A stretch of DNA of 64,000 bases from contig WBUL01000001.1 in assembly GCA_008933735.1 (NCBI GenBank), forward strand, positions 402,057-466,056, given 5' to 3'. The notes beneath the pieces are model-generated. The model was not told the DNA's origin, did not search any database, and worked only from the letters and a program-made list of their open reading frames with translations. Position numbers and translations under genes: made by a program. This document shows, in pieces, positions 53,833 through 62,992 of this stretch (within the stretch, counting starts at the first letter, position 1; every line of letters begins with the position of its first letter). The DNA comes from Anaerolineae bacterium (GTDB lineage: Bacteria; Chloroflexota; Anaerolineae; Aggregatilineales; J027).

Positions 53833-55101
53833 CTAATCCTCCCGGAGATAGTCACGGAGCAGCACATGCGCCGAAGAACGCCGCAAGCGGTTCAAGGCCT
53901 GCGCTTCCAACTGGCGCACCCGCTCGCGGGTCACCCCGATTTTTTTGCCAACTTCCTCCAGCGTATGGGTTTCGCCATCGTCCAAACCATAACGCATCCT
54001 AAGGATTTCCGCCTCCCGCAGGGGCAAACGACCCAAGACCGTTTCGACCTGTTCCCGCAGCAAGTTGGCGGTAGTCATTTCATCTGGTGCCGGGCTGGAG
54101 GTGTCCTCAATAAAATCACCCAGTTCCGAATCTGAATCGTCATCAATCGGAGAGTCGAGGCTGACGGGCCGCCATGAAATCTCTATCAGATTCAACACTT
54201 TGTCCGCCGTTGTTTCCATCCGGTCAGCGACTTCTTCCGGCAGGGCATCGCGTCCCAATTCCTGCTGAAGTTCCAGGGTCACTCGGCGCAGTTTATTAAG
54301 CTGGTCGCCCATATGAACAGGCACCCGAATCGTGCGTCCCTGGTCGGCCACAGCTCGGCTGATCGCCTGGCGAATCCACCAGGTAGCATAAGTACTGAAT
54401 TTATGCCCGCGCTGATACTCAAATTTACGCACGGCACGAATCAGCCCAATGTTGCCTTCCTGAATCAAATCCAGAAAAGGCACCCCCCGCCCGACAAACC
54501 GCTTGGCGACGCTGATAACCAGACGAGAATTCGCTCGAATCAGGTGTTCCTGTGCCATCTCGCCGTCGAAGATAATACCCCGCAATTCATAGATTTCATC
54601 GTCTGAAAGCAGCCCATTGCGCTCGTCCAGCGTTTCGCGGGCAAAATCAGCGGCTTCAATTCGCTTCGCCAGCGAGACCTCTTCTTCGGCGGTCAGCAGC
54701 GGAACTTTTCCTGCCTCTTTCAGGTAGATTCCAACGACATCATCATTGTTAATTGCGTGCTGGTAACCCTCATCATGGGTAAAGTCCAGCATCAATAACT
54801 CTTCTTCGGATGGCTCCAGGTCGTCAACATCAAGCTCTTCAGTCTCCTCGCCCAGACTTCGGAAGATGCCTTTCGATTCGGCGGCCTGGTCAGGCGGCTG
54901 AACCTTCTCCATTTCCTCTGGCGGGGGTTCGTCTTTGACAATTTCGATGCCAGCCTCAGCCAACTCATCCATCAGGTCTTCGACCAGCGGGAGGTTATGC
55001 TCAACATCAGGCACAAGCGTCAGGAATTCATCAAATGTGACGTATCCGCGCTCCTTGCCCAGCGCCAGCAGCTTTTGACGAACTTCGTTCAGGTCTGACA
55101 T
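53833..55101 (-). CDS. Primary-like sigma-70 RNA polymerase factor (second paralogue)
   Basis: The ATG at 55101 is preceded by GAGGAGGG and gives 422 residues; a longer frame to 55173 would read through a terminator hairpin. The N-terminus resembles region 1.1 ([17 protein letters not shown]), followed by region 1.2, the region 2 core ([32 protein letters not shown]), region 3 and region 4.2 ([19 protein letters not shown]). It is a close relative of the factor encoded at 19965. It is followed after four bases by the LiaF-like gene. Confidence 0.93.
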   Translation of the reverse strand: MSDLNEVRQKLLALGKERGYVTFDEFLTLVPDVEHNLPLVEDLMDELAEAGIEIVKDEPPPEEMEKVQPPDQAAESKGIFRSLGEETEELDVDDLEPSEEELLMLDFTHDEGYQHAINNDDVVGIYLKEAGKVPLLTAEEEVSLAKRIEAADFARETLDERNGLLSDDEIYELRGIIFDGEMAQEHLIRANSRLVISVAKRFVGRGVPFLDLIQEGNIGLIRAVRKFEYQRGHKFSTYATWWIRQAISRAVADQGRTIRVPVHMGDQLNKLRRVTLELQQELGRDALPEEVADRMETTADKVLNLIEISWRPVSLDSPIDDDSDSELGDFIEDTSSPAPDEMTTANLLREQVETVLGRLPLREAEILRMRYGLDDGETHTLEEVGKKIGVTRERVRQLEAQALNRLRRSSAHVLLRDYLRED

Positions 55102-55124
55102 ACCCTCCTCAAGCTCAACAAGAT

Positions 55125-55150
55125 AAAAAATCCCGCCGTGCGCGGCGGGA
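55125..55150 (-). terminator. Strong terminator-like hairpin before the second sigma factor gene
   Basis: On the minus strand CCCGCCG/CGGCGGG (55132-55138 with 55143-55149, 4-base loop) is followed by six T. The T-run ends 23 bases before the sigma factor ATG, directly before its ribosome-binding site. It may end the DUF4340 gene transcript, act as an attenuator, or both. Confidence 0.85.
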
Positions 55151-55199
55151 GTCTGCTTCTGTACCAAACTCATTCCTCACACACGCATTCCACTACACC

Positions 55200-55775
55200 C
55201 TATGGAACTGGGGTCTCCTCGCTTAGAATGTCGAGATTAGTCATGACCATCACGAGACTATCTATCAGTTCCACCGGTACTAAATCAATTATATTACTCT
55301 CCGAGTTTGCTGCCACATAATAGGCATCTCCCTGGGGAGTCATATCTCCTACAATAAACATAAATCGATTTTGCCCGCTTATAACGCGATTAAGCTGAAA
55401 GCGTACCACATATTTTGGAAATGGCAAAAACCCGAATATATCCATTGACCTCTCGCCACGCTCAATCCGCTGCACACCTACAAACCGCGCCAGCAGTTCG
55501 CTGGCAACTACAGGCCCCTCCGGATTCACTTTTGGAAACTCCTCACTCAGGATACGCCAATCGTCATTTTCGTCCAGCGTCACGATCAGGTCGAATTCCT
55601 CCTCTGGAATCATTAATTCTATTCCGGTCACTTCCTGTGGACTGAACGGAAACAAATAATAAAACGACGGAGACGAGGTTGATGCCGGAGGCTGTGGACG
55701 CCCATTTGCAATCAGCAGACCAATTACTACTATAGCAAAAATGACTGGCGGTGTGTAACGGGACTTTAGGCCCAT
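55200..55775 (-). CDS. DUF4340-type protein linked to the Gld-like ABC exporter
   Basis: I set the start at the ATG at 55775 (191 residues, MGLKSRYTPPVIFAIVVIG), which gives an N-terminal membrane anchor and overlaps the GldG-like stop by 10 bases; a longer frame would read deep into that gene. The rest is a DUF4340-like external domain. Such proteins commonly follow GldG-like genes and are thought to work with the exporter. Its role is inferred from context. Confidence 0.8.
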   Translation of the reverse strand: MGLKSRYTPPVIFAIVVIGLLIANGRPQPPASTSSPSFYYLFPFSPQEVTGIELMIPEEEFDLIVTLDENDDWRILSEEFPKVNPEGPVVASELLARFVGVQRIERGERSMDIFGFLPFPKYVVRFQLNRVISGQNRFMFIVGDMTPQGDAYYVAANSESNIIDLVPVELIDSLVMVMTNLDILSEETPVP

Positions 55776-57433
55776 CGCCGCCGCCGCGTAAACCAGACCA
55801 ACGACCCGACCGCCAGCACCACCAGAGGCATGACGACCGTTGTAAACAGTGAAATACGCTGGCGCTGCTGCTGCGTCGCGGAAAGAGGCAGCAAACCAGG
55901 GTCGGTCTGAGCGTCGAAAACAGGTGTTTCTTCGGTAGAAGTAATCCACTCCGCGATATTCGACCAGAACAACGCATTGCCCTGAAAATTAGTCACGAAC
56001 TGATTCGTCACCCAGTCCACATCCCCCACAATCACCACCCGTGTATTTTCGTCGGGTGATTCTATCTGCATGGGGGTACGCACTGCCACACCCATTAACA
56101 GCGGGCCGGGGGTATCCTCATCTTCTTCATACGATGACAGTTCCCCGCCCTGAAATGCTTGCAGGCGGGTTTCGCCATACGATTGATCTGACGACAGCAT
56201 CAACGGTTCCCGCAGGTAACGGGATTGGCGCTCATCAGGCTGCTCAACGACCTCTATAGAACGCACCAGTGACAACACAATTGGCAGATTGTTCGAGAAA
56301 TCGCTCATCATTGTGTTGGCAGATGAATAGAACGACGGAATCGGGTTAAATTCACTGTCCAACGAGGACCCAAAATCCGCAATCAAATCTTCGCGCAGCC
56401 ACACCCCAAACTCATCCCATAGATACTTTGTCAGAGGGTCGTCTGAGAGAAAAGTGTCATTTGCCCCACCGAACACGGGATCAATGTAAGGGGGATTCGC
56501 CAGAATAACCAGCCTGCCGCCGCGTTCCACGTAGTCCTGAATAAGTTGAACTTCCTTTTCATCAAACATAGACGATGGCCCGACAATGACCAGTGCTGTT
56601 GCGTCATCGGGAACACGCTCGCTGGTCAGCAAATTGATTTCCGCCAGTTGAATTCGCAGCACTGAATCTAATACACGCGCAGCACGTAAAATCCCCGTAT
56701 CGGCCTGAGAAGTAATACTGAGTTCATTATGACCCTGGGTAAAGTAAAATTTGCCGGTTCCGGTCGACAGCATTTTCAGCAGTACCGTTGAAATTGCACG
56801 TTCATCTGCCGCCCCTATATACTGTACCGAGACAATATCCGGCACCCCTTCTGAGGTCACAAAGGTAGCAAAAATCGCATCTATCTTGTTTTCCAGGCCG
56901 TCATAACCGTAGGTGCGGGCCAGGATCGGGTCTTCTGCCGGGTCAATGTATTGCAGTTCAATCGACTCACCGCCTTCGGCGTCGTATTGACGCAGAATAA
57001 TATCTGCCGACTCGCGTTCCCGTAGATACTCTCGCGGATAAAACGCTACCAGCCGCACGGTAGCCCCGCTGCGTTTGACCCGCTCAATGGCTTGAAGCGA
57101 AGTCTCATTTAAACTGAACCGTGCCCCTTCGGTGAAATCAACGGTGATATTCTGGCGGTCAATCTGCATGTAAATCACAATCACGAGAATCGTGAACAAC
57201 ACAAGCAAAATCAGACTGGTCGTCCCAGCAGCGATCCGCCGCCCACTCAGCAGCGCCCGCACCTCCTCCGGCGCGAAGAGTATCCACAGGCCCAAGCCGA
57301 TAAGTCCGGCTGCCAGCAGCGCAAACACACGCCCAGTTACAGCGCCATCATACAAAAAAAACAGCAGCGCCCCAAGCAGCGCCAGCGTACCAGCTACACT
57401 CGACCACTTAATCAGTTTGTCAGGAAGGACCAT
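55766..57433 (-). CDS. GldG-like ABC exporter auxiliary membrane protein
   Basis: The ATG at 57433 overlaps the permease stop (TAATG) and has GGAGGT 7 bases upstream, so it is preferred to the GTG at 57442. The 555-residue product has two N-terminal membrane segments, then a GldG-like domain (DFTEGARFSLNETSLQAIE, VRLVAFYPREYL). It ends in a Gln-rich stretch and a final membrane segment (LFTTVVMPLVVLAVGSLVWF). In gliding bacteria GldFG with GldA form an ABC exporter; outside that group the function is unknown. Confidence 0.88.
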   Translation of the reverse strand: MVLPDKLIKWSSVAGTLALLGALLFFLYDGAVTGRVFALLAAGLIGLGLWILFAPEEVRALLSGRRIAAGTTSLILLVLFTILVIVIYMQIDRQNITVDFTEGARFSLNETSLQAIERVKRSGATVRLVAFYPREYLRERESADIILRQYDAEGGESIELQYIDPAEDPILARTYGYDGLENKIDAIFATFVTSEGVPDIVSVQYIGAADERAISTVLLKMLSTGTGKFYFTQGHNELSITSQADTGILRAARVLDSVLRIQLAEINLLTSERVPDDATALVIVGPSSMFDEKEVQLIQDYVERGGRLVILANPPYIDPVFGGANDTFLSDDPLTKYLWDEFGVWLREDLIADFGSSLDSEFNPIPSFYSSANTMMSDFSNNLPIVLSLVRSIEVVEQPDERQSRYLREPLMLSSDQSYGETRLQAFQGGELSSYEEDEDTPGPLLMGVAVRTPMQIESPDENTRVVIVGDVDWVTNQFVTNFQGNALFWSNIAEWITSTEETPVFDAQTDPGLLPLSATQQQRQRISLFTTVVMPLVVLAVGSLVWFTRRRRWA

Positions 57434-58197
57434 TAACGCCACCTCCGAGATTCCAGAGTCAGCATGGTGGCATACAGCATAACCGCCATAATTCCCATAT
57501 AAAAAACCACGTCCTCCATGCGAATCACGCCAATCACAAACGAGGTGGAGTAGTGTGCCTGCAAACTAATAACCCGCAGGGCACGCGCCAGTTCCGTACT
57601 GATGATCGAGCTTGGCAGCAGCCCAGCTAAATCACCCAGCCAGAGGATGAACAGGGTCGCCATACTCAAAAATCCGGCAATGATCTGGTTTTCGGTCAGC
57701 GCCGAGAAAAATAAGCCGACCGCCAGCGTTGCCCCGCCAAACAACCAGATTCCAAGATACCCCGCGATCACCGGGCCGATGTCCATTTCAGAATGCAGAA
57801 GGGCGTCGCTGAAAGTCGTCAGCATCATAATGATCACCGGGTAAACCAGTGTAAGCGCCAGAATCACAGTGTAATACGCCCACGCCCCTAAAAATTTACC
57901 CAGCACAATTTCGCTGTCTCGGACCGGCAGCGTAAACATGAGTTCAAGTGTGCCCTCGCGGGCTTCCTCCGCCAGCAGCCGCATGGTAAGCAGGGGCGCA
58001 AAAAAAATCATAAAAAACGCGAACGCGGTTAAGGCAATCGTGCCGTTAGGCCGCTGGGCATTCAACACCCGCTGCTCCAGATCGCTGTTAAAACTGAGCG
58101 AAATCAGCAGCAAAATCGCAAAGGCGACCAGATAAGCTATTGGCGACACAAAATACTGTGCAAGTTCCCGCTTAAAAATCACCCATACGCTACGCAT
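57433..58197 (-). CDS. ABC-2 type permease (GldF-like)
   Basis: The ATG at 58197 overlaps the ATPase stop and gives 254 residues beginning MRSVWVIFKRELAQYFVSPIAYL, typical of GldF/NosY-type permeases; a longer frame would lie inside the ATPase gene. There are six hydrophobic segments, with LRLLAEEAREGTLELMFTLP-like wording in the first cytoplasmic loop. It forms the membrane channel for the ATPase encoded just upstream. Confidence 0.9.
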   Translation of the reverse strand: MRSVWVIFKRELAQYFVSPIAYLVAFAILLLISLSFNSDLEQRVLNAQRPNGTIALTAFAFFMIFFAPLLTMRLLAEEAREGTLELMFTLPVRDSEIVLGKFLGAWAYYTVILALTLVYPVIIMMLTTFSDALLHSEMDIGPVIAGYLGIWLFGGATLAVGLFFSALTENQIIAGFLSMATLFILWLGDLAGLLPSSIISTELARALRVISLQAHYSTSFVIGVIRMEDVVFYMGIMAVMLYATMLTLESRRWR

Positions 58198-59110
58198 CGC
58201 CGCCGACCTCGGTAATTTCGATGAAAATGTCTTCCAGCGAAGTCGCCAGTGGGCGCAGTTCCAGCAGATCGAGTTTGGCGTTGGCAACGGCCTGTGCGAT
58301 GGCAGGTCGAATTTCCCGGTTATTTTTCGGCGTCACGATGACACCATCCTGGTAAGGAATGATTTCATTAATCTCCATCAGGCGCTTCAGTGTGTCTTGC
58401 AATGCTGTGATTTTGCCACGTGTCCGCACATAGATTCGGCCCGATAATTGCAGCCGTTCACGCAGTTCAACAGGCGAACCCTGCGCCAGAATTTTGCCTT
58501 GATGGATAATAATAACATCATCGCAAAGCTGCTCTGCTTCGGACAGAATATGTGTGCTGAATAAAACCGTATGGTTTTTAGCCAGATCACGGATGAGGTG
58601 CCGTACTTCACGCACCTGCTGTGGGTCAAGACCAATCGTTGGCTCATCCAGAATCAACACAGGCGGGTTATGCACAATTGCCTGTGCCAACCCTAGACGC
58701 TGCCTCATCCCTTTAGAAATGTTTCTCACCAGACTGTTAGCACGATGCGCCAGCCCAACCTGCTCCAAAGCCGCCATCACCGCTTTTTTCTTGTCCGCAA
58801 GACCGCGCAGTTCCGCCATAAATTTGACATATCCGGATACCGTCATATCAGGGTAAAGCGGCACTGTTTCGGGAAGATAGCCAATTTGCTGGCGTGCATC
58901 AATGGGGTCGGTCGTGACATCATAGCCGGCAATCACTGCTCTGCCGGAAGTCGGGGGCATGTATCCGGTCAGAATCCGCATGGTAGTGGTTTTACCCGCC
59001 CCATTCGGCCCCAGGAATCCAACAATTTGCCCCTCTTTGGCATTAAAAGAGATGTGGTCGAGCGCCAAAAAATTACCGTAGCGCTTGGTCAGGTCTTCGA
59101 CTTCTATCAA
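58190..59110 (-). CDS. ABC exporter ATPase (GldA-like)
   Basis: The 306-residue product has Walker A GPNGAGKTT, signature ISKGMRQRLGLAQAI, Walker B VLILDEPTIGLDP and switch His in FSTHILSE. It matches the GldA/CcmA type of exporter ATPases. The start is TTG at 59110; ribosome-binding signal is weak, and a TATAAG lies just before it. It is the first gene of the four-gene exporter operon. Confidence 0.92.
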   Translation of the reverse strand: MIEVEDLTKRYGNFLALDHISFNAKEGQIVGFLGPNGAGKTTTMRILTGYMPPTSGRAVIAGYDVTTDPIDARQQIGYLPETVPLYPDMTVSGYVKFMAELRGLADKKKAVMAALEQVGLAHRANSLVRNISKGMRQRLGLAQAIVHNPPVLILDEPTIGLDPQQVREVRHLIRDLAKNHTVLFSTHILSEAEQLCDDVIIIHQGKILAQGSPVELRERLQLSGRIYVRTRGKITALQDTLKRLMEINEIIPYQDGVIVTPKNNREIRPAIAQAVANAKLDLLELRPLATSLEDIFIEITEVGGDA

Positions 59111-59160
59111 AGTTCTTATATCCCTACACCTTGTTCTGCCTTGTTAGAAAATTGTCTGGT

Positions 59161-60843
59161 TCAGACCGGGATTGAGGTTGTGGTTTTAAGTTTTCGCTCC
59201 GGACGGATTTCTTCCTCTTCGGTTAAATCCGCTACCGTTCCCCCCCGCATGAACAAAGCGGCCAGCAAAGCCACCAGACTGACAATTGCACCGAGCAGCA
59301 GCAGTTCATCGACCACCTGAACGATTTTGAGCAGTGTTAGCTCGCTGGTATCCAGCACACCCACGCTGGCTTCTTCCACCAGTTTGTTAACCCGGTTGAT
59401 CGCAAATTTTGTCAGGGAGGACAGTGCCAATGTCATACCAACCAACCGAAGCGCCAGCACCATCGCAGAAGCTGAACCCCGTTCGTCCATATCCGCTGCG
59501 TTAATCACTGCCGTTCCAATTGGGGAAATCGTCAGCCCTAACCCCGCGCCAACAATGGACATCTGAAGACCCATGATCAGATAAGAGGTGTTGACTTCCC
59601 AGGTGAAACTTGCCATCAGAAAACCGAGTGCAGCCAACCCTGTCCCAATAACTGTCGTAGCACGATAACCGTAACGATCCGTTATCCATGCCCCCGGCAG
59701 CGCAAACAGCGCCATAGGGATGGTCAGGCAACTTAACAGAACACCAGAAATGAACGCCGCATCCTTAATTGTGTCGGCATCACTGCCGCCATCGCGGAAA
59801 TTCACCAGCAAAGGCAAGGCCACCAGCCCAATCGTTAGGCCAAACCCGACGCACACATTTGCAAATGCGGCAGGGGAGACATTCTGCTTCCTGAAAATAT
59901 TCAGGTGGATCAACGGGTATCTAACCCGCGATTCAACCAACAGGAACAACAGAAATGCAATCACCGACCCAACAAGCAGGGGCACAGTATACTGGTTGGT
60001 AGCGGCTTCCGCCACGTTCTGGAACTGCCCGGTACTGGTTGCAGTGTCCGCAGTACGGCTGTCCAGGCCGATGTTCAGGGCAATCAGGGACAGGGTAATC
60101 AGCAGCGTTCCAAGAAGGTCAAATTTTCCGCGCTGGCGGTTCTGTTCGACCCCTCTCAAGCTGGCCAGCACCAGCACCAATGTCACAAGGCCGATCAGCA
60201 GATTGATGATGAACAGGGTGCGCCAGTCAGGAACACCCAGGCCAAAAACATCGTCAAAAAATCTGCCATATTCCTTGAAAAATTTGACCATGACACCGCC
60301 AAACAGATGCCCCAGCATCCACCCGGCGGTATCAATCGCACCGACCAGCCCAATTGGGCGAGACCGGTGATTTTTGGGGAAAATATCCCCTACCAAGGCG
60401 ATGGTCACAGGCACAAGCGCCCCCGCCCCCAATGCCTGAACCACGCGCCCCACGATAATCATATGCAGGGTACGAATTTCTATCGATGGAGGGCGGTCAT
60501 TCGGGTAAAACGCCCGGAAAACACGTCCATAAATATCGACAGGCCAGGTATGGGCGGTGGCTACAAAAAGCGAGCCGAACATGAACACCAGCAGAGCGAT
60601 TATGTAGACCCAGCGTCGCCCAAACATATCTGAGAGGCGTCCGGTAAACACCATACTGATCGTATAGGCCAAAAGATAGCCTGTAATCATCCACGCTGCA
60701 TCATCCAGCCGGGTGTCCAGTGGGAGCTTTAAACTGACCACCACTTCCGGCAAAATCGCAGACACAATCGTCAGGTCAATTGACCCTACGAAAACCGGAA
60801 CGCAAAGCAGCGCTAAAATTGTCCAGGGTGAACGTTTAGTCAT
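59161..60843 (-). CDS. DHA2-type MFS transporter (P55/Rv1410-like)
   Basis: The 560-residue product has about 14 membrane segments and the MFS motif A-like segment TGRLSDMFGRRWVY. The first helix carries PVFVGSIDLTIVSAILPEV, as in DHA2 drug transporters. Enlarged external loops are seen around residues 105-130. Its ATG follows the stop of the LprG-like lipoprotein gene directly (TAAATG). In mycobacteria the LprG lipoprotein and the MFS protein P55 are encoded in the same order and export triacylglycerides; the same role here is inferred. Confidence 0.9.
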   Translation of the reverse strand: MTKRSPWTILALLCVPVFVGSIDLTIVSAILPEVVVSLKLPLDTRLDDAAWMITGYLLAYTISMVFTGRLSDMFGRRWVYIIALLVFMFGSLFVATAHTWPVDIYGRVFRAFYPNDRPPSIEIRTLHMIIVGRVVQALGAGALVPVTIALVGDIFPKNHRSRPIGLVGAIDTAGWMLGHLFGGVMVKFFKEYGRFFDDVFGLGVPDWRTLFIINLLIGLVTLVLVLASLRGVEQNRQRGKFDLLGTLLITLSLIALNIGLDSRTADTATSTGQFQNVAEAATNQYTVPLLVGSVIAFLLFLLVESRVRYPLIHLNIFRKQNVSPAAFANVCVGFGLTIGLVALPLLVNFRDGGSDADTIKDAAFISGVLLSCLTIPMALFALPGAWITDRYGYRATTVIGTGLAALGFLMASFTWEVNTSYLIMGLQMSIVGAGLGLTISPIGTAVINAADMDERGSASAMVLALRLVGMTLALSSLTKFAINRVNKLVEEASVGVLDTSELTLLKIVQVVDELLLLGAIVSLVALLAALFMRGGTVADLTEEEEIRPERKLKTTTSIPV

Positions 60844-61590
60844 TTACTCTTCTTCCGGGATTTCTATGGTGTATTCTTCGTTGTAGTTGTATAGACTGAT
60901 TGTCCAGACCGTCGGTTCTTCAGCGCCCTCCTGCAAGGGTTCTTGCAGAACGAGCTTTTCCAACAGACCATCTTCCTTACGAATGTACAAATCGGATTGA
61001 ATGTTCCCGTTCGAGGTACCGATAAAGCCCACCGTAACAGACTTCACCAGCGCCGCATCCACCACGCCGCGAATATGATACACAGGTAAGCCGTCTAAAT
61101 CTTCCTCTCCGACGTACTCAACCTGCTGCATGGAACGAATCGCGTTGGCAATACCCTCCTCATCTTTCAGACTGGCAGGCGTAAAAGTCGGCGAAAAAGT
61201 CATTTCCTGCCATTTCCCCTGCGTAATGAACGACTGTTTTATAAACTGTTGATTACCTACCAGGATTATTTCTAATTCAGTGATCACATCTTCCAGCGCA
61301 ATCTCTACCGTGCCGCCCAACTTATCCGGGCTGACAAAAACGCCCTGAGCGCGGCGAAACGCCAGCTCTTGATTGAGGCCGATTTCCCCCGCATTCAGCA
61401 AAACAGGCGTGCCGCTGGCTTCCAGCACCAGTTCAAAGGTACTGGCCTCATCAATTTTAGATGCTGCATTGTTGATGAGGGTCTGGGCATTGACCGGCGT
61501 TGCTTCGTCTTCTTTTTTCTCATCATCCCCGTTACACGCCGCCAAGACCAGCAGCAAAATCAGGCCCAGGGACATCCACTTTTTCATCAT
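60844..61590 (-). CDS. LppX/LprAFG-family lipoprotein (LprG-like)
   Basis: The ATG at 61590 is chosen because GGAAGG lies 9 bases upstream; in-frame ATGs at 61599 and 61587 are alternatives. The 248-residue product has a lipoprotein signal (lipobox LAAC, Cys19) and an acidic linker. An LppX/LprAFG-type half-barrel follows, with SKIDEASTFELVLEASGTP, KLGGTVEIALEDV and VYHIRGVVDAALV. Family members bind lipids in a hydrophobic cavity and hand them to transporters or the envelope. It is co-transcribed with the MFS gene. Confidence 0.88.
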   Translation of the reverse strand: MMKKWMSLGLILLLVLAACNGDDEKKEDEATPVNAQTLINNAASKIDEASTFELVLEASGTPVLLNAGEIGLNQELAFRRAQGVFVSPDKLGGTVEIALEDVITELEIILVGNQQFIKQSFITQGKWQEMTFSPTFTPASLKDEEGIANAIRSMQQVEYVGEEDLDGLPVYHIRGVVDAALVKSVTVGFIGTSNGNIQSDLYIRKEDGLLEKLVLQEPLQEGAEEPTVWTISLYNYNEEYTIEIPEEE

Positions 61591-61651
61591 GCGAGTCATC
61601 CTTCCCACAGGTAGTTGTACGTAGAATCTCCGCGAACGTTGCACGGACAGC

Positions 61652-62023
61652 CTATTCCTTAAGGTTATCTGGCAGGGATTGTTCTATGTCCTGTGGAGAT
61701 TGTCCAGATTCCAACCGATCAACAATCTCATTAAATTCACTGCCCATATCCTCGCCCGTTTCCAGGGCCATCTGGCGCAAAGTACGCCCCAGGGTGCTTG
61801 GGTCGGCGTTTTCCAGGGTATCCAACACCTGTTCATCTCCCTGAAGCAACGCATCCAGATGCCCACCGGACGTGCTAATCGCCACTGTGCTGATCAATCG
61901 TGTCACATTGTGCGATCCGGTAAATGGGCTACGAACCGCCGTTGGGTCATATTCAGCATAGGTACGGAAATTAACCTCAAACGTCTGCCCAGTATCATTA
62001 CAGAGAAATTCATAAGTTGGCAC
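61652..62023 (-). CDS. FmdB-like small protein with lost zinc-ribbon cysteines
   Basis: The 123-residue product begins MPTYEFLCNDTGQTFEV, clearly like FmdB-family zinc ribbons (MPTYEYxCxxCGxxFE). Only the first Cys is kept; the other three are replaced, as in CNDTG and SPFTGSHN. The C-terminal half is acidic and helical (EDMGSEFNEIVDRLESGQ). It probably keeps the fold without zinc. It lies upstream of the LprG-like gene in the same direction. Confidence 0.75.
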   Translation of the reverse strand: MPTYEFLCNDTGQTFEVNFRTYAEYDPTAVRSPFTGSHNVTRLISTVAISTSGGHLDALLQGDEQVLDTLENADPSTLGRTLRQMALETGEDMGSEFNEIVDRLESGQSPQDIEQSLPDNLKE

Positions 62024-62117
62024 ACAACACCTCCACGCTTCCTTATTGTACTGCTTTTCCAGTAGTAACAGGTTCAGTCAATCGTTAAAATCTATAAAAA
62101 CATTTAAGGAAGACTGC

Positions 62118-62966
62118 ATGTTAGCTATCGTGACCGACAGCACGTCGGATATTTCTAAAGACCTTGCGGCAAAACACAAAATACATGTTGTGCCACAGCA
62201 TGTCATCTGGGGCAAAGAAAATCTACTGGACGGAATTGAGATAGACGCGGACACCTTCTACGAGCGTCTTACCAGAGAAAGTATACCACCCCAGACCTCC
62301 GCGCCCGCACCTGGAGATTTTACCAGAGCTTATCAGGCAAGTCGTGAGGCGGTGAATGCTGATGAAGTACTGTGTCTGACCCTTTCCAAGAAACTCAGCG
62401 TAACCTACACCAGCGCGGTACAGGGTGCTGAGCATGTCCCTTTTAAGGTGACCGTTCTTGATACAGGGACTGCTTCTCTCGGATTGGGAATTCTGGTGCT
62501 GCTCGCTGCCAAACTGCGCGACAAGGGAGCAAGTTCAACAGAAATCGTGGCTGAGCTCCAGCGTCATCTCCCCAATATTCGCGTTTATTTTGTCGTGGCG
62601 ACCCTGGAATATCTTCATCGTGGTGGACGCATTGGCAGAGCAAAACATCTGGTGGGCAGCGCATTGAACATCAAGCCAATTCTGCACCTCAGCGGCGGCG
62701 AAATTCGCCCCAAAGAAAGTGTCCGCACCCATAATAAAGCGCTCTCTCGCCTGCTGGACATCGCCTTTGAAGAATGTGGTAACCGGAAAATGTCGGCCAT
62801 TGGGGTCATGCACGGACAAGCGCCAGACGAAGCCCGCTATCTCATGGAGCGGTTGCAGCAGCATTTTGAACCTGAAAACCTGTATCTGTCCCATATCTGC
62901 GCGGCGGTTGGTGTTCATACCGGGCCACGTATTGTTGGCATTAGCTACGATCTGACAGAAAATTAG
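62118..62966 (+). CDS. DegV-family fatty-acid-binding protein
   Basis: The ATG at 62118 has aaggaag upstream and gives 282 residues; a longer frame to 62046 is unlikely. Family landmarks are MLAIVTDSTSDISKD, PPQTSAPAPGDFTRAY, LEYLHRGGRIGRA and HGQAPDEA. DegV (FakB-type) proteins bind a fatty acid and present it to a kinase in Gram-positive bacteria. No kinase gene is adjacent. Confidence 0.93.
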   Translation: MLAIVTDSTSDISKDLAAKHKIHVVPQHVIWGKENLLDGIEIDADTFYERLTRESIPPQTSAPAPGDFTRAYQASREAVNADEVLCLTLSKKLSVTYTSAVQGAEHVPFKVTVLDTGTASLGLGILVLLAAKLRDKGASSTEIVAELQRHLPNIRVYFVVATLEYLHRGGRIGRAKHLVGSALNIKPILHLSGGEIRPKESVRTHNKALSRLLDIAFEECGNRKMSAIGVMHGQAPDEARYLMERLQQHFEPENLYLSHICAAVGVHTGPRIVGISYDLTEN

Positions 62967-62992
62967 CCCGTTGTTCTTCACAGGAGCCTTGA

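Noticed and set aside
53491..54135. 214-residue plus-strand open frame opposite the LiaF-like and sigma factor genes
   Set aside because: No family likeness and no start signal; the minus-strand genes are certain.
59905..60633. 242-residue plus-strand open frame opposite the MFS gene
   Set aside because: It mirrors membrane-protein codons; no supporting signal.
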